Shown here piece by piece: positions 1 to 7,624 of a DNA stretch of 64,000 nucleotides; position 1 is the first letter of the stretch; each line of letters opens with the position of its first letter. The stretch is from VRUE01 sp963844395 (GTDB taxonomy: Bacteria > Actinomycetota > Thermoleophilia > Solirubrobacterales > 70-9). The notes beneath the pieces are model-generated. The model searched no databases and was not told the origin of the DNA. It saw nothing but the letters and a program-made list of their open reading frames with translations. The stretch spans positions 744,001 through 808,000 of the forward strand of contig CAWJNX010000001.1 in assembly GCA_963844395.1 (NCBI GenBank), written 5' to 3'. A program made the translations under genes and the position numbers.

Positions 1-402
1 TGTGATTGAAGCGCCTACCGGGCACACGACATCCGAAATCGCCGTGAAGGTGCCTTTAGTGTTTGTGAGATGGAACATGTAGTCGCAGCCGCTCATTGTG
101 ACTGTCACGGGCCATGTTTCGCCGAACGGCCCGGTCGCATGACAGCTGGAGTAGGTCGGCGTCACTGTAATTGTGTTGTCGCCCGTGTTTGATTGCGCAT
201 GGAAAGTGGCATTTGCACATGTGACCGGTACGGCGCCACGTGTGAATTTCTGTTCGGTGGTCTGTTTCCCGTCCATTGTGACCGGAGAGCTTTCCGCTGT
301 CACTTTTCCGTTGACTTCTGCGTTGGCCGCGGAGACTGCCATTGCGCTCATCGCGAGCATGGCGACAAGCGCGAGGCCGAGGGCCTTGAGATTGCGAGTC
401 AT
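1..402 (-). CDS. Cys-containing secreted protein, 3' end cut by window edge
   Basis: The reading frame starts with ATG at 402 and runs off the left edge of the window, leaving 134 residues. A purine-rich ribosome site (AGAGAGGAA) lies about 8 nt upstream. The N-terminus (MTRNLKALGLAL, then a hydrophobic run ending near AANAEV) is a Sec signal peptide almost identical to that of the protein at 6642-7379. The mature part has the same plan: a VTC...F segment, a VTVTMSGCDYMF segment matching VTIDMNGCHYIL in the paralogue, then a VVCP segment. I take it as a member of the small secreted family present three more times in this window. Function is unknown; an exported beta-rich, disulfide-containing domain is inferred from the regularly placed Cys residues. 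Confidence 0.75.
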   Translation of the reverse strand, partial: MTRNLKALGLALVAMLAMSAMAVSAANAEVNGKVTAESSPVTMDGKQTTEQKFTRGAVPVTCANATFHAQSNTGDNTITVTPTYSSCHATGPFGETWPVTVTMSGCDYMFHLTNTKGTFTAISDVVCPVGASIT

Positions 403-667
403 TTGACGATTCCTCTCTGGATGGTTTCCCTTTCTATGGCCCGCTAACGCGGGCACTCGGGGTCAGGAAAACATTTAGTCTCTTCTACCCGGAGACGCAA
501 GTGTTTTCTGAGCGAAATAGGCCTTTGATGAATACAGACGGCTGTTCCTCTATTAATGTGCTGCAAAACACCTGTGAAGGTTCTCCGCGCGTGCCAATTT
601 GCGCAGTGCAAGAACTGCGCACGCCGGTGGTCGGCGGTTCATAGAAGGTGCGGCTGCCTTGCGATGC
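403..667. other. Intergenic region, no gene seen
   Basis: Leader and promoter region of the minus-strand secreted-protein gene at 1-402. It is AT-richer than its surroundings. I see no open frame with coding character and no RNA gene in it. Confidence 0.5.
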
Positions 668-690
668 TAAAAAGCCAGGACGCCTGGCTT
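668..690 (-). terminator. Rho-independent terminator of the 701-1231 lipoprotein gene
   Basis: A perfect 8-bp stem (AAGCCAGG / CCTGGCTT, 672-679 and 683-690) with a 3-nt loop is followed on the minus strand by a run of T. It lies 11 nt beyond the stop codon of the lipoprotein gene. This is the most canonical terminator in the window. Confidence 0.75.
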
Positions 691-700
691 GGTCGGCTGC

Positions 701-1231
701 TCAAGCCCTGCCGGTAGGCCGAAACGTCTCTTCATCCACGAGACAGTTGTCGAACCCATACTGGCGCGCGAGTCGCGTAAAGGTGCTGAACACGGCGGAG
801 AGCTCATCAGCCGTGTTGACGCGCCTTTCTTCCCCGCTGAAGATGGCTAGCTGCAATGCTTCGAGCAGGGTTTCGACCTCGGTCTTGTCACCCTTAGGCG
901 TACCGAGATAGCTGATGTCGTCGAACCAGAACTGCATGTGCGGCAGGAAGCTGGCTCTGGTCGCGTAGGCGAAGAGCTGGCTCTTGCTCAGCTGAGAGCC
1001 CTTCTCCTCCCGATAGGTCGCATAATCCCTGTGCATGTTCGTCGAGCTCACCCGGCAGATTCGATCCGCGTGCGCGATGTAAGCGGCCTTGGTCATCGAG
1101 CTGACATGCGTTGGCAATCCCGGTTCCCGGGTGACCGTCACAGTAATGGTGCGGTCCCCGCTATCGCTCCCGCATCCAGTGGCCACCGCGACCGAGGCGG
1201 CGACGAGTACTGCGGTCAGCTTGTTATTCAC
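701..1231 (-). CDS. Small secreted lipoprotein, family copy 1
   Basis: 176 residues with a GTG start. A short hydrophobic signal ends in a lipobox (VATGC), so lipid anchoring at the outer face of the membrane is expected. After a linker, the pattern is K-x3-Y-x3-A-x3-C, a central helical stretch with LGTPKGD, and a C-terminal A-x2-YG-x3-C. The same plan occurs at 2446-2907 and 16310-16798, which gives two conserved Cys residues in the mature protein besides the lipobox Cys. The predicted mature part is helical. I recognise no enzymatic motif; function unknown. It is followed by a good terminator and is probably monocistronic. Confidence 0.75.
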   Translation of the reverse strand: MNNKLTAVLVAASVAVATGCGSDSGDRTITVTVTREPGLPTHVSSMTKAAYIAHADRICRVSSTNMHRDYATYREEKGSQLSKSQLFAYATRASFLPHMQFWFDDISYLGTPKGDKTEVETLLEALQLAIFSGEERRVNTADELSAVFSTFTRLARQYGFDNCLVDEETFRPTGRA

Positions 1232-1246
1232 GGCTCTAATCGAACT

Positions 1247-1275
1247 GAGCCTGGACGGGACTCACGTCCAGGCTC
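1247..1275 (-). terminator. Hairpin downstream of the collagen-like gene
   Basis: Perfect 11-bp arms (GAGCCTGGACG / CGTCCAGGCTC) with a 7-nt loop lie about 30 nt after the collagen-like gene's stop and just before the lipoprotein start. There is no T-run on the minus side, so this is a probable intrinsic terminator of the U-poor type. Confidence 0.55.
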
Positions 1276-1306
1276 AAGCTTCATTGAGTACGTCAGTACC
1301 GATGGG

Positions 1307-2275
1307 CTATTCCCGGTTCACCGCCCACGATCCGTTGGCGTAGCCGCCTGGCGATTCGAGCGGCGGGATTTCCGACCTCAGGATGAACGGCACCACCGCT
1401 CCAGTTTCGGGTGCGGGACTCGTCCATAGGGCCGATTCTTCTTCGAGCTGCAGTTTGAGGAAGTCGGCCACGGCGATTTCTTCCTGGGTGTCGACGAAGA
1501 AACAGAGGTAGCCGGGTTTTGCACTTGGATTCGAGACAGAGGAACCGGTCCCGCAATACGTCGCTTCGACTTCCGGTCCTCCAATGCCACCGGCGACCAG
1601 TTTGCCGATGTCCGGGTCAACCACGAAGGCGCCACCGGTGTTGGTGACGAAGACGACATCCGGCGCGGGCGAGATGTTTTCCAGGTACGAGATTGATACC
1701 TGGAGCGGCGTTTCGCCCGAGTTGGCACCTTCCTCGCCATGCACGCTCCAAACACCGGTCAGGACGCTAGGAAGTCCGCCTCCGCCGGCCGGACCAGTGG
1801 GCCCGGTCGGGCCGGTCGGACCGCCGGCTGGACCTGCTGGACCAGTCGGTCCGGTCGCACCGGCGACACCCTGTGGGCCGACAGCCCCTTGAGGCCCTTG
1901 GGGGCCGGTGGGACCGGCGTTGCCCTGCGCACCTTGAGATCCAGCCGGGCCCTGTGGGCCCTGCGGTCCGGTTGGGCCTTTGGGGCCTTGGGGGCCAGCT
2001 GGGCCTTTGGGGCCAACTGGGCCCTGGGGGCCTACTGGACCAACGGGGCCCTGGGGTCCGCCCGGTCCCTGGGGCCCCGCCGGGCCCATAGGACCGCGTT
2101 TACCTCGCGGGCCCCTCGGGCCGCGTTTCGCGGCTTTGCTCTGCTTCGCAATCAAGCCCTGCCGGTCTCCGGCGGGCGAGGCTCCAGCCGACACGTCACT
2201 GGCGGCCGCACCGGTGGCTGGTATGGCCAGCGCTAGTGCGGTCACAAGACCGCCAACGCCCAAAGAATTGCGCAC
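1307..2275 (-). CDS. Secreted collagen-like (Gly-X-Y) protein
   Basis: 322 residues, GTG start. Residues 1-25 form a signal peptide. Residues 50-170 are an uninterrupted Gly-X-Y tract of the GPQGP / GPTGP kind, strongly biased to Pro, Gln and Thr as in bacterial collagens. The C-terminal 150 residues form a globular domain with two Cys (ATYCG and GYLCF). The phrase PGYLCFFV is matched by GHLCVYAG and SGFLCVFIG in the collagen-like proteins at 50550-51377 and 15429-16223, so the three globular heads are related. Unlike those two, it lacks the MFS...EKKEVKK N-terminal stalk. A trimeric surface or extracellular fibre is inferred. The many plus-strand frames over this gene are shadows of the GGN-CCN repeat. 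Confidence 0.85.
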   Translation of the reverse strand: MRNSLGVGGLVTALALAIPATGAAASDVSAGASPAGDRQGLIAKQSKAAKRGPRGPRGKRGPMGPAGPQGPGGPQGPVGPVGPQGPVGPKGPAGPQGPKGPTGPQGPQGPAGSQGAQGNAGPTGPQGPQGAVGPQGVAGATGPTGPAGPAGGPTGPTGPTGPAGGGGLPSVLTGVWSVHGEEGANSGETPLQVSISYLENISPAPDVVFVTNTGGAFVVDPDIGKLVAGGIGGPEVEATYCGTGSSVSNPSAKPGYLCFFVDTQEEIAVADFLKLQLEEESALWTSPAPETGAVVPFILRSEIPPLESPGGYANGSWAVNRE

Positions 2276-2445
2276 TGCCCTACGCGTGCGTGCGTCTGCA
2301 AGACATCAGATGCCCCCCTTATTCCCTTTGACGTGGACCCCGGCCCGGACCCACCGAACCTGCTTGGGACTGTATCGAAACGCTTATGGCCGTGCAAGAA
2401 CACATTGCAGTATCCCGAGACATCTGATCTCGCGTTGATTCCAAC

Positions 2446-2907
2446 TCACCGCGCGTAAGCGCACCCGGCAATGCCGTAATCACGAGCCAGCTTCGCGGAC
2501 GGCTCGAACGGCGGGGCGAGCGCGGCTAGCGAGACAGGAGACCCGTTTTCGAGCTTGTCGGTGCCTTCGTTCATCGCTTCGACAAGCGCTTCAATCGTGG
2601 CCTCGTCTCCTTTCGGAGCGCCCAGCGCTTCGAGGTCGGCGGCCACCTGGCGGAAGGCCGGCACGACGTCTTCTTCGACGCCCTTGGCAACGATCCGGCT
2701 TTCCGGCCCCGAAGCGCTTCGGCGCACAAAGGAGAGAGCTTGTTCCCTGCCGCGTGCGCAGATCGCGTTCGCCTTTTTAACGAACGCATCCTTGCTGAGC
2801 GAAGACGTAGTGATTTCCACGCCGGAGTCATCGTCGCCACCGCATCCACCCCCCAGCGCTGCCATAGCCACGAGCGCAGCGAATACCTTTGGCAATCGAG
2901 CGGCCAC
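2446..2907 (-). CDS. Small secreted lipoprotein, family copy 2
   Basis: 153 residues, GTG start with a GAGAGGGAG ribosome site. The signal sequence ends in the lipobox GGGC. The mature chain shows the family signature: SKDAFVKKANAIC, then LGAPKGD in the middle, then A-x2-YGIAGC near the C-terminus. These align with the copies at 701-1231 and 16310-16798. The central region is predicted helical, with many Ala, Glu and Arg. No catalytic motif is seen; function unknown. Confidence 0.75.
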   Translation of the reverse strand: MAARLPKVFAALVAMAALGGGCGGDDDSGVEITTSSLSKDAFVKKANAICARGREQALSFVRRSASGPESRIVAKGVEEDVVPAFRQVAADLEALGAPKGDEATIEALVEAMNEGTDKLENGSPVSLAALAPPFEPSAKLARDYGIAGCAYAR

Positions 2908-3036
2908 AGCTCCCTCTCTCCTCTTTATCGAACGAAAATGGCGGTTTAGTATAGCCTTTATAAGCGATACGATTCGACTCAGCGCTGAGCTGGCCGCCGG
3001 CGGTCAGCGGGCGAGCGGCATCGAGCAGCTCGCTGG

Positions 3037-3328
3037 CTAGATCCGCGCCTCGACGTAGAGCTCCTTCTGGGCGTCGGTCGGGACGCACGGTGCGCCGTGT
3101 TCGTCAAAGACGTCGGCGAGGCGCAGTCCCACCACCTCGAAGATCTCGGCCAGCTCCTCCACGGTGTAGAGGCGCCGCTGGAAGGGCACCGGCTCCGCCT
3201 CTTCGGCGATCTCGCATGTGATGATCGAGGTCCTGGTGCCGTCAATGCGGCGGATTGGCGCGTTCCAGTGCTGCTCGATCAGCTCCACGGCCTCTTCGCC
3301 CGATATCCAGGTCCTCTCCGGCAGGTGC
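3037..3328 (-). pseudogene. C-terminal fragment of a SAM methyltransferase
   Basis: About 97 codons nearly identical to the C-terminal part of the intact methyltransferase at 17784-18542 (LPERTWISGEEAVELIEQ onward to the stop). DNA similarity starts about 40 nt beyond the stop, near 2996, and ends abruptly near 3328, where the intact gene continues into its SAM-binding half. The fragment has no SAM-binding motif and no credible start. The open frame upstream is a run-on into unrelated sequence. This is a decayed duplicate with a recombination junction at about 3328. Confidence 0.75.
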
Positions 3329-3339
3329 GCGACGTCGGC

Positions 3340-3700
3340 GTCGGCAAGACCAGGTTTTTGCGGCGGCTGCCGCGGGTGCCGGCAGAGCTGGCCAGCTCCT
3401 GCCTGCTGGGGGTGAAGACGGCACGGCGGCGGCGAGCCCCGCCGAACGCGGGAACGGCAATGGCGCGAATGGACAGCTCGCGGGAGCGATCGCGCACGGC
3501 GCGCACGGCAGGGTCGCCTCGTGGCCGTGACCATGGTGGACGGTACAGCGACGCGCGGGCGACCGGCTCGCCGCCAGATTGGGCCCGAGCGATGGCCGGG
3601 GCCGGGATCCACGCCTCAACGTCCGGGGGAACCGTCGGCTCGCGGGCGCCGTGCTTCGCAGTCTCCCGAGGCCTTGGTCGGCAACGGAGCCAGGCCACTC
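3340..3700 (+). pseudogene. Degraded C-terminal half of a wHTH regulator
   Basis: No single frame is open with sense across this stretch, but pieces in different plus-strand frames resemble the C-terminal domain of the intact regulator at 19542-20528. One is LPAELASSCLLGV (intact LPAELSGSCRLGV). Further on, RLNVRGNRRLAGAVLRSL matches RLELGGNRRLAHALVNGL. At least two frameshifts separate the pieces. I read it as a dead copy of the regulator. The match is by eye and should be confirmed by translated alignment. Confidence 0.5.
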
Positions 3701-3758
3701 GACCAACGGAGACCTGCACCGGTCCTAAACAAAAACAGACGTCAATAATACGGAAAGC

Positions 3759-4076
3759 TTGATTAATGGTTTGGCCAAGGGGAATTGGAACCGGGCGCGA
3801 TCCGGGACGCGCGTCCTGAGCGTCCTGGCCAGACCGCTCACCGCGACAATCGTCATGGCGCTCGCCAACGGACCGAGGACGCTGCTCGAGCTGCGAGGGG
3901 AATGCGGTTCGCCGGTGCAGACGACCCTGCGCGCGCATCTCAGAGAGCTGGAGGAGCTGGGCACCGTCGTCCAGCGCAGGCGCAACCGCTTTCCGGGGGT
4001 ACTCGAATGCGAACTAGGGGGCGCCGGACGGGAACTCCCTACCCGTAGGTTCGCGTGTCCGTCTTCTGAACGATGA
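3759..4076 (+). pseudogene. N-terminal wHTH fragment of the same regulator family
   Basis: 105 codons. Residues 16-62 (SGTRVLSVLARPL... TTLRAHLRELEELGTVVQ) match the first winged helix of the regulator at 19542-20528 (TGTRVLTLLAAPL... TTLRAHLKELSEVGAIAK), with one extra Val. Similarity stops after about residue 85 and the frame ends at 4076, where the intact protein has some 240 further residues. A short DNA-binding protein could still be made, but truncation by recombination is more likely. It lies downstream of a C-terminal remnant on the same strand, as if two tandem copies had lost the middle. Confidence 0.6.
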
Positions 4077-4137
4077 CGACTCCGTCTGGAATTGAGCGCC
4101 TCACGATGCACGAGGTGCTGCTCGGAGCCCGAGCCGC

Positions 4138-5164
4138 TCAGCCCGGGTAGCGAATCGACTTCAAATATTCGGCGGCGACAGCCGCTGGCGGTTTTCCGGA
4201 TTCCATCCGCGCGTTCAGCCGCCGCATGACCGGCAGCGTCAGGCCCTTCTGTGCCCGCATGATCGCCTTTTCGTAGTCCGGCCCCGCTTCCTCCAAAACG
4301 TCCTGCGACGTGATCCAGACGAAGTTGCTCGCCGGGAAGACGTGCTTGTCGTCTTCGAGCGCGACGAACCGATCGCTCTCCGTCGCCAGGCGACCGTCGG
4401 TGTTGTAGAAGATCGAGGCGTCGAATTCGCCGTCTTCGAGCAGTTCGTAGCGGTAATCGGGTTCGCCCCGGTACCAGGACAGTTCCGGCGTTTCCGCCTG
4501 TTCGTAGCCGACACCGAGGAACGCCGTGTCGTAGCGTTCTTCGATCCCGCCGATGCACTCGGCTGAGATATGGCAGTAAGTGGGGGCGCCGACCGTCAGT
4601 TTCTCCGCCTTCCCCTTCAAGTCGGAGATCGTCCGCACCCCGAGCCGTTCCGCATCCTTCCTCAGCAGCCCAACCGTGTTGGCGATGCCATAAGGCGCCG
4701 GCGGAAAGGCGACCAGGTCTTCTCCTTCGAGCTTGCGCTCGAGCTGTCGATAGGCGACCACCGACCGTGGCGGAATGTCTTCGATTGGGACTTCGAACCG
4801 GTAGAAGAGAATCGTGCTCATGTATTCGGGGTAGCCGGCGAGCTTGTCCTCTTTCAGTTCGTCGTAGGAGATGGTCGAACCGAAAACGGCCCGCGGGGCT
4901 CTCCTCACGTCATAGCCCGCTCGCTTCAGCGCCTGCCGGTAAATCTGCGTGACGAGCCGCCGTTCCGGGGAGCCTTCGGGGCGCACCCTCAGCGTCACGT
5001 CGGCTTTGTTCAACCGGCGTCTCGCCGCAGCCAGATGCGATGACGATGAGCGCAAGTGCCGCAGCCGCCGTCAGCGGCGCGCCCCAGCTGAACCGAGATC
5101 TCCGGGCTGACTCCCGTCTCTCCACGGGCGGCAGCTTATCGCTTCCTCGAAACAATTTTATCAT
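4138..5164 (-). CDS. Osmoprotectant-type ABC substrate-binding lipoprotein, frameshifted near the N-terminus
   Basis: Two overlapping minus frames make one gene. The first (5164 to about 5015) gives a basic N-terminus, a hydrophobic signal and lipobox IASGC followed by GETPVEQ. The second (about 5010 to 4138) gives a substrate-binding domain starting ADVTLRVRPEG. They are out of register by one base just after the lipobox. The 290-residue mature part resembles OpuAC/ProX-type glycine-betaine/choline binding proteins: a periplasmic-binding fold with LVTQIYRQALKRAGYDV near its start and a hinge around LKGKAEKLTVGAPT. No permease or ATPase gene is adjacent. The start overlaps the cyclophilin gene by 29 nt. 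A GTG at 5125 is an alternative start. The frameshift may be a sequencing error, since both halves are well conserved. Confidence 0.6.
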
Positions 5165-5903
5165 TTGCCGCCGCGATCGAGACCTTCTCGATCGTCACCG
5201 GCCGGCGCAGCTTGCCGATAGGAGGCGGCACGCCGACGTTGCTGGGATACCTGGCATGCGGGCCGAGGTTCGAGATCGCCTCGAGCACGCCGAATCCCTT
5301 CTCGATCGTGCCGAGCGGCGGGTAGACCCCGCTGAAGTCGAGCCAAGGCTTGGCGAGAACGATGAAGAATTGGCTGCCAGCGCGGCCGTAGCCCGCTTCG
5401 TCAGGCTCGGCCATCGCGACCACCCCATGTCGATAGATGAACCGCGGCGGAATTTGGCCGGGCACGGTATATCCAGGACCGTCGGCCTTCCCCGGCGGGT
5501 CTCCCCCATGGAGGTACGCCCCCGCGCCCGCTTTGTCGAACGGGATGCCGTCATAAAAGCCGCTGGTGGCGAGAAATACGAAAGAGTTGACGGCTGCGGG
5601 GAACCGCTTCGCGTCAAGCGTGATCGAGAACGTCCCGCAGCTGGTCCGCACCACCGCGGTCAGCGCTTCCCCCTTCTCCACGGTCTGCCCGGGCGCCTCG
5701 TAGCTGGCGCTGCGCGCCTTCCGGACCTGCGACTTCCCACACGAACGGGTAGCACGCTCGGCCTCGGCCTCCGCGGTCGCGGGCTTGTCGGTCTGGCCGG
5801 CCTCGTCCGTCGTGTCGCCGCAACCGCCAGCCACCGTCGCCAGAGCCGCGGCAGTGATTGCCGCCAAGCCTATAGTGCGACCGGGGATCGGCATTCTGCC
5901 CAT
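5136..5903 (-). CDS. Cyclophilin-type peptidyl-prolyl isomerase lipoprotein
   Basis: 255 residues. Signal and lipobox (VAGGC) are followed by a 40-residue linker, then a cyclophilin domain from about residue 80. Recognisable elements are AVVRTSCGTFSITL, the substrate-loop region FDKAGAGAYLHGGDPPG, the core SQFFIVLAKPWLDFSG (standard SQFFI...LDG...VFG), and GTIEKGFGVLEAI. The usual catalytic F-x-R-I-x3-F-x-I-Q-G-G-D segment is altered (an AGAYLHGGD-like version), so activity may be low. Extracytoplasmic protein folding is the likely role. It is divergent from the FKBP lipoprotein at 5955 and overlaps the downstream binding-protein start, so coupled translation is likely. Confidence 0.8.
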   Translation of the reverse strand: MGRMPIPGRTIGLAAITAAALATVAGGCGDTTDEAGQTDKPATAEAEAERATRSCGKSQVRKARSASYEAPGQTVEKGEALTAVVRTSCGTFSITLDAKRFPAAVNSFVFLATSGFYDGIPFDKAGAGAYLHGGDPPGKADGPGYTVPGQIPPRFIYRHGVVAMAEPDEAGYGRAGSQFFIVLAKPWLDFSGVYPPLGTIEKGFGVLEAISNLGPHARYPSNVGVPPPIGKLRRPVTIEKVSIAAANDKIVSRKR

Positions 5904-5918
5904 GCCGGGATTTAATCA

Positions 5919-5955
5919 TTGACGAGCTTTTCCTTGATCAATTAGACTTTTCCTA
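5919..5955 (+). promoter_or_regulatory. Leaderless promoter of the FKBP gene
   Basis: TTGACG (5919-5924), then 18 nt, then TAGACT (5943-5948). The ATG of the FKBP gene begins exactly 7 nt after the -10 box, at the expected transcription start. There is no Shine-Dalgarno sequence. The same 50-bp gap must also hold the divergent cyclophilin promoter, where TTAAAT lies 6 nt before its ATG. Confidence 0.6.
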
Positions 5956-6479
5956 TGCCTTGGGCGGGAACGGCAAGTCTTCTGGGGCGTCTGTCCCTCC
6001 TCTTTGCGGCGCTCGTTCTGCTCGCGGTCGGCGCCGGCTGCGGCGGAGGCGGCTCGTCCGATGCCTCCGCCGAACAGTCCGTACCCATTCCCGACTCGCC
6101 GCCAAAGCTCGAGGTACCAGAAGCCTTACCGCCAAAGAAGATCGTGATCGAGGACCTGAGTGAGGGCACGGGCAAAGAGGCCGAGAAGGGTGACCAGGTG
6201 AGTCTCCACTACTACTGCATAATCTGGGAAACCGGCGCGGAATATGCGAATTCTTGGCGCTATCCAAGCGTCCCGATCTTCGTCCTCGGCAAGCACCAAC
6301 TTCTCCGGGGGCTCAACATCGCAGTTTCTGGGATGAAAGAGGGCGGCGCCCGCGAAGTGCTCATCCCCAACACCCTGGTGCACTACCCGGAGTCCCCCCA
6401 GCCTACCCCGCGCCGCCTTGGCGCCCTGATCTGCAAGACCTACCTGGTCGATCTGATCGAGCCCAAAGCCCGTAGCTGA
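5955..6479 (+). CDS. FKBP-type peptidyl-prolyl isomerase lipoprotein
   Basis: 174 residues. The signal sequence ends in lipobox VGAGC, followed by a Gly/Ser-rich linker. The FKBP domain starts near residue 60: IVIEDLSEGTGKEAEKGDQVSLHYY (family: DL..G.G..A..GD.V.VHY), then FVLGKHQLLRGLNIAVSGMKEGGAREVLIP (family: F.LG..QVI.G...G..GM..G..R.L.IP). The conserved aromatic and GMKxGGxR motifs are present. Extracytoplasmic folding catalyst or chaperone. It is paired divergently with a cyclophilin lipoprotein, so two unrelated proline isomerases share one promoter region. Confidence 0.85.
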   Translation: MPWAGTASLLGRLSLLFAALVLLAVGAGCGGGGSSDASAEQSVPIPDSPPKLEVPEALPPKKIVIEDLSEGTGKEAEKGDQVSLHYYCIIWETGAEYANSWRYPSVPIFVLGKHQLLRGLNIAVSGMKEGGAREVLIPNTLVHYPESPQPTPRRLGALICKTYLVDLIEPKARS

Positions 6480-6561
6480 GCGGCACATCGGCGTATCTGC
6501 GCGACATTGGCGGCTGGTCCTCAGCGACGGGTGCGCTCCACGGCGCGCCCCCCCTGTGAAA

Positions 6562-6593
6562 GGCGAGGGCCGGGATCGCTCCCGGCCCTCGCC
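6562..6593 (-). terminator. Perfect 14-bp hairpin terminator
   Basis: Arms GGCGAGGGCCGGGA / TCCCGGCCCTCGCC with a 4-nt loop. It lies between the convergent ends of the FKBP gene (6479) and the secreted-protein gene (6642), so it can serve both. On the plus side it is followed by a T-rich stretch (GTTCTTGCTTTC). A slightly decayed copy lies at 14541-14572 beyond the paralogue of the secreted protein. Confidence 0.7.
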
Positions 6594-6641
6594 GTTCTTG
6601 CTTTCGGTCCACTCGCTCCGAGCGACACGAAGCTAGAGTCC

Positions 6642-7379
6642 TTATGTCGTCTGGACCCCGATGTTGATTTTCGAGCCCTCGCTCGCCGGTGTAATTACGC
6701 CAGCTTGGTTTTTGTCTTCGTAACCTGTGATGTTCACCGTGCCGTTGTACTCGTAGTCGTTAGCGTGCGACGGGACTCCACCGAAGGCGCAGGCCAACGC
6801 CGGCGCGCAGCTCGCTGTGATCCCTGTCACTGTCGCGGTGACTTTCACCCCGGTTTTGCCGCTCCCTGCGTGGTTGGCGATGTTTGCGTAGCTGACGCCG
6901 CCTCCTGTCGGTGTCTGCGCCGGGACCGAGATCGTCACGCCGAGACTCGATGTGATCTGGATCTGTTTGCCTTCAGGGCAAGTGATCCAGACTTCCGCGT
7001 CGGCGGTGGGGTCTAGTTTGGTTGTGCTGCCGGTGAGGATGTAGTGGCAGCCGTTCATGTCGATCGTCACGTTGCCGGCCGACGAGGTGCAGTGGGTGGT
7101 ATGGGGCGTTATGCCTTTTGTCCCGTTGTAGGTGGCGTCAACTGTCGCTTGTGTGTCGCCGTTTTTGATTGTCGCGGCGAATTTCGATGTTGTGCATTCG
7201 AATTTCGTGCCGCTTGCTGTGCGCTGGAACACGTTGTCGTGGCTGACCCCTGTCAACAGCGCCGTTTCTTTTTCCGCCGTGAAGTGGTCATTCGTTGCCG
7301 AGGCCGCCGAAGCGCTCAGCGCGCTAAACGCGAAGACCGCAGCGAGGGCGAGGCCCAAGGCCTTGAGATTGCGAATCAT
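6642..7379 (-). CDS. Small Cys-rich secreted protein, cassette A member
   Basis: 245 residues from ATG 7379, preceded by GGAAGGAAG about 8 nt upstream; the frame is open further but without signal character. The signal peptide MIRNLKALGLAL... ends near SASA. The mature domain has Cys in KFECTTSKF, THCTSSAG, NGCHYIL, ITCPEGK and ASCAPALAC, with a core VTIDMNGCHYIL. Its closest relative is the truncated copy at 14621-15297, followed by the starts of 1-402 and the two-domain protein at 42531-43682. An exported beta-sandwich-like domain is inferred. It is the last gene of cassette A in the direction of transcription. Function unknown. Confidence 0.8.
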   Translation of the reverse strand: MIRNLKALGLALAAVFAFSALSASAASATNDHFTAEKETALLTGVSHDNVFQRTASGTKFECTTSKFAATIKNGDTQATVDATYNGTKGITPHTTHCTSSAGNVTIDMNGCHYILTGSTTKLDPTADAEVWITCPEGKQIQITSSLGVTISVPAQTPTGGGVSYANIANHAGSGKTGVKVTATVTGITASCAPALACAFGGVPSHANDYEYNGTVNITGYEDKNQAGVITPASEGSKINIGVQTT

Positions 7380-7624
7380 CTCTTGCTTCCTTCCTATTGG
7401 ATTACCTGCCGGGCTCTCTGCGCCCGGTCGGGGTCCCTTAAGGGACAAGCAATCCATAGCGCCTTTCGGGTAGATCGCTAAGGAACTGTCGATTGATCGG
7501 CCGCTGAGGCTGCGTTTCTGTCCCCTTTTGCCTGCAAGGCAGGTAAGTGGATTTCCCGGGCGCGCGGATCGGCGGGCGCGTAGGCACGGTCCCTATGCGG
7601 GTTCCCAGCCCGGACGGACCAGGA
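7380..7624. other. Intergenic region, no gene seen
   Basis: Leader of the secreted gene at 6642-7379 and the 3' flank of the frameshifted gene that begins at 10560. No hairpin with a T-run and no coding frame with family resemblance is visible. Confidence 0.4.

Noticed and set aside
1739..2438. Plus-strand long frames opposite the collagen-like gene
   Set aside because: They are antisense shadows of the Gly-X-Y repeat; no ribosome sites, and codon use is explained by the minus gene.
4138..5055. Cytosolic protein starting at ATG 5055
   Set aside because: The signal peptide and lipobox are in the adjacent frame immediately upstream; a secreted binding protein broken by one base is the better reading.
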